Shown: positions 7,715 through 16,726 of the stretch, piece after piece
How the letters are laid out: the number at the start of each line of letters is the position of its first letter
How positions within the stretch are numbered: the stretch's first letter is position 1
From: Vibrio profundi
GTDB taxonomy: Bacteria; Pseudomonadota; Gammaproteobacteria; Enterobacterales; Vibrionaceae
Reading direction: 5' to 3'
DNA length: 64,000 nucleotides
Assembly: GCF_005281835.1 (NCBI RefSeq)
Contig: NZ_RZIS01000007.1
Coordinates: 177,810-241,809 of the forward strand
Program-made: the position numbers and the translations under genes
The notes under the pieces: generated by a model
Database searches by the model: none
Told to the model about the DNA's origin: nothing
The model's input: the letters and a program-made list of their open reading frames with translations, nothing else

Positions 7715-7915
7715 ATGCTACGTGAATTTTCTACCTACCGACCACGTCAAGTGGCGCGTTTCGTTAAAATCCTTTTTAAAGGCCAATTTACTATTGAAGG
7801 TGTTGGTAAGTTCCAATTCGATCAAGGTAAAGTGCTTCTTCCTGAAGTCGCCAATAAACAAAAGCTCTCAATATTTAAAGAAGTGAACGGCACAATTGCC
7901 GCTCTACCTCTATAG
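7715..7915 (+). CDS. DUF1107 family protein
   Basis: A 66-residue basic protein (MLREFSTYRPRQVARFVKILFKG start region) matches the DUF1107 family of enterobacteria and vibrios in size and in the RPRQVARFVK, GxFxFDxGKVLLP pattern. ATG at 7715 is chosen because a GAGG box lies eight bases upstream and the family begins there; an earlier TTG at 7685 adds ten unlikely residues. It stands alone between ytfJ and the convergent msrA. The family has no known function. Confidence 0.85.
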   Translation: MLREFSTYRPRQVARFVKILFKGQFTIEGVGKFQFDQGKVLLPEVANKQKLSIFKEVNGTIAALPL

Positions 7916-7947
7916 CTTTTTGTTACTAATGACTTCGTTTGCTTTCA

Positions 7948-8580
7948 CTAAGATTCAGGTGGAAAGCAAACACCTGTACCACCTAAACCGCAATACCCAT
8001 TTGGGTTTTTAGCTAAGTATTGTTGGTGATACGTTTCTGCAAAGTAGTAACGTCCTGCCGGTAATACTTCGGTTGTGATCGTTTGTGCGAGCGATTGGGT
8101 GATAGCGGCTTGGTAATCTTGTTTAGATTGCACAGCTTGGTTGTGTTGCTCTTCACTAAAGGTGTAGATAGCAGAGCGATATTGAGTTCCAAGATCGTTG
8201 CCTTGCTTCATGCCTTGAGTGGGATCGTGACGTTCCCAAAATGTTTGCAACAATTGGTTCAGTGAGATCTGCTGCGGATCAAAGATGACTCGTACGACTT
8301 CGGTGTGGCCGGTTTGTCCGGTACATACTTGTTCGTAAGTTGGATTGACGGTGAATCCACCCGCGTATCCGACTGACGTTGAAATTACGCCGTCAAGTTG
8401 CCAGAACAAACGTTCGGCTCCCCAGAAGCATCCCATTCCCAACAATACTTGTTGTTGAACTGAGCTAGGTTCAGCGTTGAGATCGGTTTGGTTAACGGAG
8501 TGAGGTTCAGTTACTTCAATGGGGTTGGGTTGGCCAGGCAGAGCGGTATCTGCCGTTACCATCAGTTGTTTGTTAAGCAT
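7948..8580 (-). CDS. msrA: Peptide-methionine (S)-S-oxide reductase MsrA
   Basis: MsrA reduces the S epimer of methionine sulfoxide in proteins, using thioredoxin as donor. The 210-residue protein has the catalytic motif GCFWGAERLFW, with C51 as nucleophile. The GYCGLGGTGVCF tail supplies resolving cysteines C197 and C205, as in the long enterobacterial form. About 40 extra N-terminal residues precede the core, as in E. coli MsrA. It is a single gene, divergent from tamA by 170 bases. Confidence 0.96.
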   Translation of the reverse strand: MLNKQLMVTADTALPGQPNPIEVTEPHSVNQTDLNAEPSSVQQQVLLGMGCFWGAERLFWQLDGVISTSVGYAGGFTVNPTYEQVCTGQTGHTEVVRVIFDPQQISLNQLLQTFWERHDPTQGMKQGNDLGTQYRSAIYTFSEEQHNQAVQSKQDYQAAITQSLAQTITTEVLPAGRYYFAETYHQQYLAKNPNGYCGLGGTGVCFPPES

Positions 8581-8750
8581 TTTTCTATTCCTTTATCACA
8601 TACGACCGACTCGTAACGTTGTTCGAGTTAGTTCACTAAGTTAATCAATGAGACCCTTTGAATGCCTTATTTCTTACAGACTTAGTGATCTTTTAGCGGT
8701 ATTATTTCTGTAATTCTTAACGTATTGATCACCTACTCGCCCAATTAAGC

Positions 8751-10463
8751 ATGATAAGAAAAACATTGCCAGTGCTGATTAGCACATTACTTTCTTCGAC
8801 GGTGGCTTTCGCTGATGTCTCCCTTGAATTTGAAGGGCTAGACGGCGCATTGAAAGACAATGTGGACGCTTACCTGCTCGCGATTCCTGAAGAAGAATAC
8901 GCGACCACCTTACGATTTCAATCTCGCTTAGAGAAGCTGATCAATGAAGCGTTAAATGCGTTGGGTTACTACCACGCGGAGGTGACGTTTACGCCTTCGG
9001 AAGATGGTAGTGAACTGCAAGTTATGGTTAAGCAAGGTGAGCCAGTCCGTATTTATCAGTCAGACATACAGTTGAGTGGCGAAGCTGAAAAAGATCCTGA
9101 TTTTTTAGCGTTACTGGCGTCTGCGAATCTCAAAGAAGGCAGCATTCTTAATCATAGTGCTTATGATTCACTCAAGTCTTCCATTCGTAATTTAGCCTTA
9201 CAAAAAGGGTACTTTGACGGTGAGTATCTGGTGAATCGTTTGGAAGTGGTGCCAGAGCTGAATCGCGCGTACGTGCGTTTGCATTATCAAAGTGGTATGC
9301 GTTACCACTTTGGTGAAACTCAAATCAATGGCAGCCAAATTGAAGAAACCAAAGTGGATTCCTTAAAGTCGTATGAGTTGGGTGACCCATACTTAGTTTC
9401 AAAAGTTGGTGAATATAACCAGAATTTGTCGAATACGGATTGGTTCTCATCGGTGTTTGTCGAACCAGATTTGGCTCATTTGGGCAAAGGGCGTCAGATC
9501 CCGATGAAAGTCTCGCTTGCTCCACAATCTAAAAATCAACTGGAAACGGGTATTGGCTTCTCGACGGATGTGGGCGTTAAAGGCTCTCTTAAATGGAAAA
9601 AGCCTTGGGTTAATGAACAAGGGCATAGCTTCAATACTAGTTTATCTATTTCTAAGCCTGAACAGACTATTACCGCCAGCTATAAGATCCCTTTGGAAGA
9701 TGTTTTAAATGATTATTATCAAATCCAATATGGGATGAAAAACGTCGACAACCGAGACACCAAAAGTTTGGAGTCTAACCTAGCTGTTGAAAGGCATTGG
9801 CGTCTCGATAGTGGGTGGCACCGTACGGTGTTTGTCCGTTACCTCATTGAAAACTATGAGCAAGGTATTCAAGACGATGTTGGTCAGTTCGTATTACCGG
9901 GTATTTCGTTTTCGCGCAGTCGTACCAAAGGTGGTGCGATGCCAACCTGGGGTGACAAGCAAAGCATCATGGTGGAAGCGGGTGACGATTCTTTGTTGTC
10001 TGAAACTCGTGTGGTGCGCTTATTAGGCCGCAGTTCGTGGATTCGCAGCTTAGGCGAGAATCATCGTGGTTTGGCTCGTGTCGAAGTGGGCGCTAACTTT
10101 GCGGATGACTTTGACTCTCTTTCTCCTTCCTTACGTTTCTTCGCGGGTGGTGATAACAATTTACGTGGTTATGGCTATGAGTCGATCTCTCCAACTGATG
10201 AAAGTGGTGCATTAAGTGGTGCAAAATATATTGCGACCAGTACATTGGAGTACCAATATCGCCTAGTCGGTGACTGGTGGATCGCTGCTTTTGCGGATGT
10301 TGGTGATGCCTTCAATGAAACCGCTGAATGGAAAACCGGTACCGGAATGGGGGTGCGTTGGGCATCTCCTGTTGGGCCTATTCGTCTTGATTTTGCTTGG
10401 GGGCTAGACGCTAACCCAGGCGATGAATTCCAAGTGCACTTCACTTTAGGACCTGAGTTATGA
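8751..10463 (+). CDS. tamA: Translocation and assembly module outer-membrane protein TamA
   Basis: TamA is an Omp85-family outer-membrane protein that works with TamB in inserting autotransporters and moving lipids to the outer membrane. The 570-residue product has a signal peptide (ending AFA-D near residue 22), three POTRA-like domains (about 23-260) and a 16-stranded barrel domain (about 265-570). The barrel contains the Omp85 motif FFAGGDNNLRGYGY and ends in an F-type beta-signal region (FHVQF/TLGPEL-like). It overlaps tamB by four bases, as expected for a coupled pair. Confidence 0.95.
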   Translation: MIRKTLPVLISTLLSSTVAFADVSLEFEGLDGALKDNVDAYLLAIPEEEYATTLRFQSRLEKLINEALNALGYYHAEVTFTPSEDGSELQVMVKQGEPVRIYQSDIQLSGEAEKDPDFLALLASANLKEGSILNHSAYDSLKSSIRNLALQKGYFDGEYLVNRLEVVPELNRAYVRLHYQSGMRYHFGETQINGSQIEETKVDSLKSYELGDPYLVSKVGEYNQNLSNTDWFSSVFVEPDLAHLGKGRQIPMKVSLAPQSKNQLETGIGFSTDVGVKGSLKWKKPWVNEQGHSFNTSLSISKPEQTITASYKIPLEDVLNDYYQIQYGMKNVDNRDTKSLESNLAVERHWRLDSGWHRTVFVRYLIENYEQGIQDDVGQFVLPGISFSRSRTKGGAMPTWGDKQSIMVEAGDDSLLSETRVVRLLGRSSWIRSLGENHRGLARVEVGANFADDFDSLSPSLRFFAGGDNNLRGYGYESISPTDESGALSGAKYIATSTLEYQYRLVGDWWIAAFADVGDAFNETAEWKTGTGMGVRWASPVGPIRLDFAWGLDANPGDEFQVHFTLGPEL

Positions 10464-13400
10464 TTAAAGTGATCTTCAAATGGACTAAATGGTGTTCTAT
10501 TAGTCTGGTGGTATTGCTGCTACTGATCACCACTGCATTAGCGGGTGTGCTGTTCACTAACCCAGGGTTGAATTTAGTCTTATGGGGAGCTGAAAAAGCA
10601 TTGCCCCAGCTAAAAGTCGCTAGCTCTCAAGGCTCTATATTTCCAAAATTCAGCCTTAATCAGGTGCAGTTTACAGACCCTAACTTGAATATAGACACTA
10701 AAGTTGATCAGCTAACGTTAGCCGTTAATCCTCGTTGTCTTGTGGATCCTATGCTGTGTGTTGACGAAGTTGCGATTCAAGGTTTGGATTTTGCGCTGAC
10801 TTCACTTCCTGAGAGCGACCCTCTAGCTGAAACTGAACCTTCCCCTCCTGTGACTTCCGTAGCGATGCCGCTTCCGATACGGGTAGGCAAAATTAGTTTG
10901 TCTGACATTCAATTGGATATTCTTGGCAACAAGATCGATTGGACTCTATTTTCTACCGCATTGAAGATGAACGGTGATCGCCTGACGATCGCCCCTACGT
11001 TATTGAATAATCTTACTGTTGAATTAGCACAAACCACAGATAGTGAAGAGGTTGCAGAAACCAATGCCCAAGAACCGGCAACAAAGCAAGCGATTCAACT
11101 TCCGGAAGTGTGGATTCCGTTAAATATTGATTGGCGTCGCTTCGATTTGAATCGATTTACTTTGGTGCAAGAAACTCCGGTTGTTGTCAATCATTTAGGG
11201 TTAGAAGCCAAAGCTGGTGGCAATAGCGTTGATATCAAAACGCTAGAGGTTGATGTACCACAAGCAACGGCGAAGCTTTCGACTCAGGTTGAGCTTAAAG
11301 ATGACTACCCGTTGGAATTATCACTCAGCACTAATGTGAAGCAAACGGAACTCTCTGGGCAAAAGTTAACGTTAACAGCGAGTGGTAGCGTTGCCGATTT
11401 AAGTTTTGATTCGAATTTTTCTGGTGTCGTAGAAGCCGCGTTATCGGGAAGTATTCAACCGTTAGAGCCGACATTGCCTTTTGATTTAAAGCTAACGGAT
11501 GGTATTGCTCAGTGGCCTTTGAAAGGGAAAAGCGATTATCAGGTCGATATTTCTAAGCTCAATACTAGTGGTTCTTTAGATGGGTACATCCTTGACCTTA
11601 CAACCAAAATAGTAGGGAAGCAGATCCCTCCACTGCAAGTTGACGTTGCAGGTAAAGGCACCTTGCAACAAATCGATTTGGAGTCGATCAAATTGGGTAC
11701 GCTTGGCGGTGAAGTGAGCGGTAAAGTCATGGCTAATTGGCAAGCCCCGATCAATTGGCAAGCTGACATCGCGCTCGATAACATTCAGCCTGGTCTACAG
11801 TGGCCAGAAGCCGAAGGCAATATTAGCGGTACGTTGCAGACGTCTGGTCAGTTAACGGAAGCTGGCGGATGGCAAGTTGAACTACCGGTATTGAATATTA
11901 ATGGTGTACTACGCGAATACCCTCTGAATATCGCTGGCCAGCTCAATGCTTCTGATGTTAAAGCTGATGGGAACATCAAACTCGACACTCAAGGTTTAGC
12001 CTTATCTCATGGGCCGAATGCGCTACGAGCAAAAGGCGCATTAGATCAAGAATGGAAAATGGACGTGGCTGTCGATTTCCCTGATTTGGCCAAAAGTGTG
12101 CCTGACTTAAAGGGAACTATCTTAGGTGATATTCACCTGAAAGGGGCCATGAAAGAGCCAAACGTTCAGCTAGCACTCAACGTCAATCAACTTAATTGGC
12201 AAAATGAAGCCAAAGTTGAAAAGCTATCCTTAAAGGGGAATGTGACCCCACTTCCGCACCCTCAAGCCGATTTGAACTTAGCCGTAACGAACGCACAATA
12301 TCAGGACAATACAATTGATAGCGTCGCTTTGCAGTTGGAAGGTGGTGAAAAAGAACATCGCCTAACACTAGATGTCGTATCCAACATAGTGTCGACTAGC
12401 TTAGCGATATCGGGCAGTTTTACTCAGTCCCCTGAAATGATATGGGATGGTCAGTTAGAGCGCGTTAAAGTCACGTCGCAACAAGGTCCGTGGGAATTAC
12501 AGTCTCCGACGGCGCTGAAAGTCGAAATCGATAAGCAACAAGCAAATGTCCAAGCTCACTGCTGGCAGCAAGCAAAATCCAGCGTGTGTTTAACGGAAGA
12601 TGTTGTTGCAGGGAAGTCGGGAGAGGCACATCTCGCCGTTAACCAGTTCGACTTTGAACAGGTAAAGTCATTTTTACCAAAGGCGACCCAAGTGCAAGGA
12701 TCTGTTGATGCTGTAGCGTATGCAAAATGGCAAGAAAATACAGCACCGGAAGTGAAGGTGCAGGTGACGTTACCAAAAGGTCAAGTGGGACAAAAACTAG
12801 AAGCACCACTGCAAGTCGGCTGGGAAAGCATTGCGGTTAATGCGCATATTAAAGACAACCAGCTACAGGCAGATTGGTTATTAGATGTCACAGATAATGG
12901 TGATCTGTCTGGGCGAGTCATGTTGCCGGATGTACAGGCGCAAGATAAGCAAATAGACGCTCAGGTTTCTTTATCGACGTTCAATTTAGATTTTCTTAAA
13001 CCTTTGATCGGTGACTACAGCTTGCTTGAAGCTTTATTGCAAACGGATCTTGAGGTGAAAGGTCCGTTAATGCACCCACAAGTCTTTGGTCAATTCTCGA
13101 TTAATGAGATGAAAGTGAAAGGGGACGTCACTCCAATCGACGTTAACGGCGGTAAAGTTGAGTTAGACTTCAATGGTTATAGCGCCGACCTTAATGCTGG
13201 CATTCAAACACCGGATGGTGAACTTAAAGTGTCGGGTAAAGGTGAGTGGCAAGATTTAAAAGATTGGAGCACGAACGTTCGAGTCTTTGCCGAAGAGCTG
13301 AAAGTTGATTTACCTCCAATGGTGAAGATCAAATTGGTACCGGATATGACCATAGATGTTTCACCTAAGTTGGCTAAAATTAGCGGTGATATTGCCTTGC

Positions 13401-14224
13401 CTTGGGGACGCATCGTTGTCGAAGAATTGCCACCTAGTGCGGTTGGGGTATCCAAAGATCAAGTGATTTTGAATGAGGATCTTGAACCAGTTGAAGGGGC
13501 GAACACCATTCCTTTCGAGGTGGAAACCAATGTAAATATTTCAATTGGTGATGACTTCTTACTATCGGCATTTGGTCTAGAAGGCGGGTTGATAGGTAAA
13601 CTGAATGTGGCGCAGAAAGACAAAGGCCCATTCATCACTGGTGAAGTGAATATCGAAAACGGTACTTATCGTTCGTTTGGTCAGGACCTTATCATTAATG
13701 AAGGTAAGATTTTGATGAATGGACCAGCTGATCAGCCATACGTTGCGATCAGTGCGATTCGAAACCCTGATAACACACAAGATGATGTGACGGCCGGGGT
13801 GCGAGTGACGGGGCCTGCGTCAGAACCTGCGGTGGAGATTTATTCAGAGCCTGCGATGCCACAAGCCAATGCGCTTTCTTATTTATTACGTGGACAAGAT
13901 ATCGATGGTGAGTCAGGGGGTAACTCCATGACGACGACACTCATCGGCTTGAGCTTGGCTAAGAGTGGTCAAGTGGTGGGAGAGCTTGGCGAAGCCTTTG
14001 GTGTTCAAGATTTGCAGCTAGATACCGCTGGATCGGGTGACGATTCTCAAGTTACGGTGAGTGGTTATGTATTGCCTGGCTTACAAGTGAAATATGGAGT
14101 TGGTATCTTTAACTCATTGGGTGAATTCACCGTGCGTTATCGCTTAATGCAAGATTTGTATGTGGAAGCGGTCTCTGGTTTGGATAGTGCTGTGGATTTG
14201 CTTTACCAGTTTGAATTTGACTAA
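10460..14224 (+). CDS. tamB: Translocation and assembly module inner-membrane protein TamB
   Basis: TamB is an AsmA-like bridging protein, anchored in the inner membrane, whose long hydrophobic beta-groove spans the periplasm to TamA. The 1254-residue protein has one N-terminal span (about residues 12-34) and a long beta-rich repetitive periplasmic region. A C-terminal DUF490/TamB domain (about 900-1254) ends in a strand-rich LYQFEFD tail resembling a beta-signal. The length is close to that of E. coli TamB (1259). It starts inside the tamA stop codon region (ATGA overlap). Confidence 0.95.
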   Translation: MIKVIFKWTKWCSISLVVLLLLITTALAGVLFTNPGLNLVLWGAEKALPQLKVASSQGSIFPKFSLNQVQFTDPNLNIDTKVDQLTLAVNPRCLVDPMLCVDEVAIQGLDFALTSLPESDPLAETEPSPPVTSVAMPLPIRVGKISLSDIQLDILGNKIDWTLFSTALKMNGDRLTIAPTLLNNLTVELAQTTDSEEVAETNAQEPATKQAIQLPEVWIPLNIDWRRFDLNRFTLVQETPVVVNHLGLEAKAGGNSVDIKTLEVDVPQATAKLSTQVELKDDYPLELSLSTNVKQTELSGQKLTLTASGSVADLSFDSNFSGVVEAALSGSIQPLEPTLPFDLKLTDGIAQWPLKGKSDYQVDISKLNTSGSLDGYILDLTTKIVGKQIPPLQVDVAGKGTLQQIDLESIKLGTLGGEVSGKVMANWQAPINWQADIALDNIQPGLQWPEAEGNISGTLQTSGQLTEAGGWQVELPVLNINGVLREYPLNIAGQLNASDVKADGNIKLDTQGLALSHGPNALRAKGALDQEWKMDVAVDFPDLAKSVPDLKGTILGDIHLKGAMKEPNVQLALNVNQLNWQNEAKVEKLSLKGNVTPLPHPQADLNLAVTNAQYQDNTIDSVALQLEGGEKEHRLTLDVVSNIVSTSLAISGSFTQSPEMIWDGQLERVKVTSQQGPWELQSPTALKVEIDKQQANVQAHCWQQAKSSVCLTEDVVAGKSGEAHLAVNQFDFEQVKSFLPKATQVQGSVDAVAYAKWQENTAPEVKVQVTLPKGQVGQKLEAPLQVGWESIAVNAHIKDNQLQADWLLDVTDNGDLSGRVMLPDVQAQDKQIDAQVSLSTFNLDFLKPLIGDYSLLEALLQTDLEVKGPLMHPQVFGQFSINEMKVKGDVTPIDVNGGKVELDFNGYSADLNAGIQTPDGELKVSGKGEWQDLKDWSTNVRVFAEELKVDLPPMVKIKLVPDMTIDVSPKLAKISGDIALPWGRIVVEELPPSAVGVSKDQVILNEDLEPVEGANTIPFEVETNVNISIGDDFLLSAFGLEGGLIGKLNVAQKDKGPFITGEVNIENGTYRSFGQDLIINEGKILMNGPADQPYVAISAIRNPDNTQDDVTAGVRVTGPASEPAVEIYSEPAMPQANALSYLLRGQDIDGESGGNSMTTTLIGLSLAKSGQVVGELGEAFGVQDLQLDTAGSGDDSQVTVSGYVLPGLQVKYGVGIFNSLGEFTVRYRLMQDLYVEAVSGLDSAVDLLYQFEFD

Positions 14225-14248
14225 ATAGGTTAAATGGAGAATTGAACG

Positions 14249-14593
14249 ATGCAACACTTAGTTTTCGTATACGGTACCTTGAGATGTGGTGAGTCGAACC
14301 ATCACTACCTCAGTGATAGTGAGCTGCTGGGCAGCTTTCAATCAGAGCCTCATTTCTCACTCTTTGACTTAGGCGCTTATCCGGCTGTTGTGGAAGGAAA
14401 GAAAAGCGTGCTTGGCGAGGTCTACTTAATTAACGACGATGTGTTAGCTGAGCTGGATAAGTTAGAAGATGTGCCTGTTGAATATCGACGCGAGCAAATA
14501 AAGACGCCTTTTGGTCTTGCTTGGATCTACTTGTATCAAGATTCAAACCTTACCCAGGAAATACACAGCGGAGATTGGTGCCAGAGAATATAG
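14249..14593 (+). CDS. Gamma-glutamylcyclotransferase-fold protein (YtfP type)
   Basis: This 114-residue protein of the GGCT/AIG2-like family starts with the family signature VFVYGTLRCGESNHHYL and continues with LGEVYLINDDVLAELDKLE. The DKLE Glu corresponds to the usual catalytic acid. Its place 24 bases after tamB matches E. coli ytfP. The true substrate of YtfP-type members is not settled, so the enzymatic activity remains a family inference. A GGAG box precedes the ATG. Confidence 0.88.
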   Translation: MQHLVFVYGTLRCGESNHHYLSDSELLGSFQSEPHFSLFDLGAYPAVVEGKKSVLGEVYLINDDVLAELDKLEDVPVEYRREQIKTPFGLAWIYLYQDSNLTQEIHSGDWCQRI

Positions 14594-14684
14594 TGCGTGA
14601 ACAGGTGAGGCGCTGACGAGTTGCTCGGTATGTTTACGAGGTTCACGTTGTCATACGGTGTTTATTTTTCACGTGGAGGAAAAT

Positions 14685-15044
14685 ATGAAACCCTTATGGT
14701 TGTGTAGCGTATTGTTATTGCTTGGCTGTGTTCAGACTTCATTGCCCACAAGCTTTACAAAAGAGGCTTGGCAAGATTACGGCACGCAACGTGCGATGAA
14801 TGGCAGCTTAAAACAGTCCCATGAATCATTATCTACGTTACTTGCACCTGAAGCCGTTACAGAAGCGCAGTTTGCTGCGTATGCAGCGGGGTATGAAATC
14901 GGACTTGAACGGTATTGCGAGCAAAACGCTTACATTTTAGGTGTGAAAGGTCAGCAGTATTTAGGTATTTGTGATGAGATGAATATTTGGTTTAAGGACG
15001 ACTATATCTCGGGCCGAAAATCGACGGCCAGTTTTGGTCTCTAG
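14685..15044 (+). CDS. DUF2799 domain-containing lipoprotein
   Basis: The 119-residue product has a lipoprotein signal peptide with lipobox LLGC (Cys15). The mature part contains W-x-x-x-G-x-x-x-A and GYEIGLERYC patterns of the DUF2799 family. The start at 14685 is set by a GGAGG box six bases upstream and by the signal peptide; an upstream in-frame start at 14658 lacks both. It is followed by a strong bidirectional terminator and converges on ppa. Function is unknown; outer-membrane location is likely because no Asp follows the Cys. Confidence 0.85.
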   Translation: MKPLWLCSVLLLLGCVQTSLPTSFTKEAWQDYGTQRAMNGSLKQSHESLSTLLAPEAVTEAQFAAYAAGYEIGLERYCEQNAYILGVKGQQYLGICDEMNIWFKDDYISGRKSTASFGL

Positions 15045-15091
15045 GTGTTTTAATGCTTTTGTAATTTGGTCGTTCGTTACACCGTTTAAAT

Positions 15092-15124
15092 AAAAAGAGA
15101 GCCGATGATAGGGCTCTCTTTTTT
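15092..15124. terminator. Bidirectional intrinsic terminator
   Basis: A 12-base stem (AAAAAGAGAGCC and its complement) with a short loop ends in a T run on both strands. It lies between the convergent DUF2799 and ppa genes. Confidence 0.9.
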
Positions 15125-15134
15125 ATGACTCTTT

Positions 15135-15662
15135 TTATTTGTTGGCGCGTTGATAAGAGGTCAGAATCTCTTCTCGAGCAGCTTCAGCATTATCCCAGCC
15201 ATCAACTTTTACCCATTTACCTGCTTCTAGCTCTTTATAGCGTTCGAAGAATTGGGTGATTTGCGCTTTGAGTAATGCTGGGATGTCATCCACATCTTGA
15301 ATGTGATCGTATTCTTTTGACAGTTTAGTGTGAGGCACTGCAAAGACTTTTGCATCTTCACCAGATTCATCCGTCATTTTCAGAACCCCAACAGGTCGGC
15401 AGCGGATCACTGAACCTGGCATTAATGGGTATGGAGTAGGGACCAGTACATCAACTGGATCACCATCTAAAGATAGGGTGTTATTCACGTATCCGTAGTT
15501 ACATGGGTAGAACATTGGTGCAGACATAAAGCGATCGACAAATACCGCTCCAGTATCCTTATCTACTTCATATTTGATCGGATCGGCATTCGCTGGGATC
15601 TCAATCACTACGTAAAGATCGTCTGGTAGGGATAAACCAGCGGGCACGTTGTTCAAACTCAT
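15135..15662 (-). CDS. ppa: Inorganic pyrophosphatase (family I)
   Basis: Ppa hydrolyses pyrophosphate to phosphate in the cytosol, pulling biosynthetic reactions forward. The 175-residue size equals that of the E. coli enzyme. The signature DGDPVDVLV gives metal-binding aspartates D66, D68 and D71. E21 and the YVNNTLSLDGDPVDV region also match family I. It is a single gene ending at the bidirectional terminator. Confidence 0.97.
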   Translation of the reverse strand: MSLNNVPAGLSLPDDLYVVIEIPANADPIKYEVDKDTGAVFVDRFMSAPMFYPCNYGYVNNTLSLDGDPVDVLVPTPYPLMPGSVIRCRPVGVLKMTDESGEDAKVFAVPHTKLSKEYDHIQDVDDIPALLKAQITQFFERYKELEAGKWVKVDGWDNAEAAREEILTSYQRANK

Positions 15663-15784
15663 TCACGACTCCTTTCTGTCTCTAATCATTTATTCCGAAA
15701 TTAACTATTCAATATAACTATCAGCATCATGTGGCAATTTGTCTATATTTAAAAAGAATCAATCAGACAGGGATCGCCAATAAA

Positions 15785-16726
15785 ATGAGATGGATCTTAA
15801 TATTGAGTTGTATGCTACTAAGTTCATGCGAGCAATATACAAAAAAGACAGTGCGAATCGCGATTAATCCGTGGCCTGGATACGAGTTTTTATACCTAGC
15901 GGATCAAAAGGGAATATTCGAAGATGTCGGTCTTGATATTGAGTTAGTTGAGTTGGCTTCTTTGGCAGATGTGCAGCGTATTTATGTGCAAGGTCGAGTC
16001 GATGGTATGGCGAGTACTATGATTGAAGTGGTGCATGTTGTCGGTGAGTCTCAGGAGCCCTTAACTATAGTACTGTTACCTGACTATTCGAATGGTGGCG
16101 ATGTCATCGTGACGCGCTCTGATATTAAAAATCTAGCCGATCTGCGTGGCAAAGTGGTGATGGCTGAGCTCGGCTCGTTAGGTATGTTTATGCTGCATCT
16201 AGGGCTAGAAAAGGCGCAACTTAGTTTGAATGATGTGCAGCTTAATAACTCAGAGCAACTTGAAGTCCAATCGTTATTTTCTAGCCAAGCGATTGATGCG
16301 GCTGTGACTTATCCTCCTTTTTCTACGCAAGTATTACGTGACTCCAACTACCACATTATTTTTGATAGTTCAGAAATTCCGAAGCAAGTGATCGATGTTG
16401 TTTCGGTCAAGTCTGAAATCGTCAATCAGGATCCGACTTGGGTACCGCGTTTTCATCAAGCTTGGGGGAAAGCGCTAGCATTCGCGCGTGAAAATCCGCA
16501 GGAAGCGTACTCGATAATGGCGGAACGTGAAGGGATTTCAGTTGACGAATTTGAGGATGCATTGAGTGGGCTGCGCTTGGTTGATGAGGGGCAGCAAGCC
16601 AGCGCACTAGCGGATAAATATTTGCAACTCAATGCCCAGGCTGTGTGTCAGGTACTGGTTAGCAATCAACCGATGAATTTTGAATGTTCGGACATTAAAA
16701 ACAAAGTTCAGGTGCCTGATTTATGA
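15785..16726 (+). CDS. Solute-binding lipoprotein (NMT1/SsuA-like), probable sensor partner of the downstream kinase
   Basis: A periplasmic binding-protein fold of the NitT/TauT (NMT1/SsuA) type is preceded by a lipoprotein signal peptide (LLSSC, Cys15). The mature part has INPWPGYEFLYLADQKGIFEDVGL, the characteristic start of this family, and RGKVVMAELGSLG. ATG at 15785 is chosen because it directly precedes the signal peptide. No ABC permease or ATPase gene is adjacent. Instead its stop codon overlaps the start of a hybrid kinase by four bases, so it more likely presents a ligand to that kinase than feeds a transporter. The ligand is unknown. Confidence 0.82.
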   Translation: MRWILILSCMLLSSCEQYTKKTVRIAINPWPGYEFLYLADQKGIFEDVGLDIELVELASLADVQRIYVQGRVDGMASTMIEVVHVVGESQEPLTIVLLPDYSNGGDVIVTRSDIKNLADLRGKVVMAELGSLGMFMLHLGLEKAQLSLNDVQLNNSEQLEVQSLFSSQAIDAAVTYPPFSTQVLRDSNYHIIFDSSEIPKQVIDVVSVKSEIVNQDPTWVPRFHQAWGKALAFARENPQEAYSIMAEREGISVDEFEDALSGLRLVDEGQQASALADKYLQLNAQAVCQVLVSNQPMNFECSDIKNKVQVPDL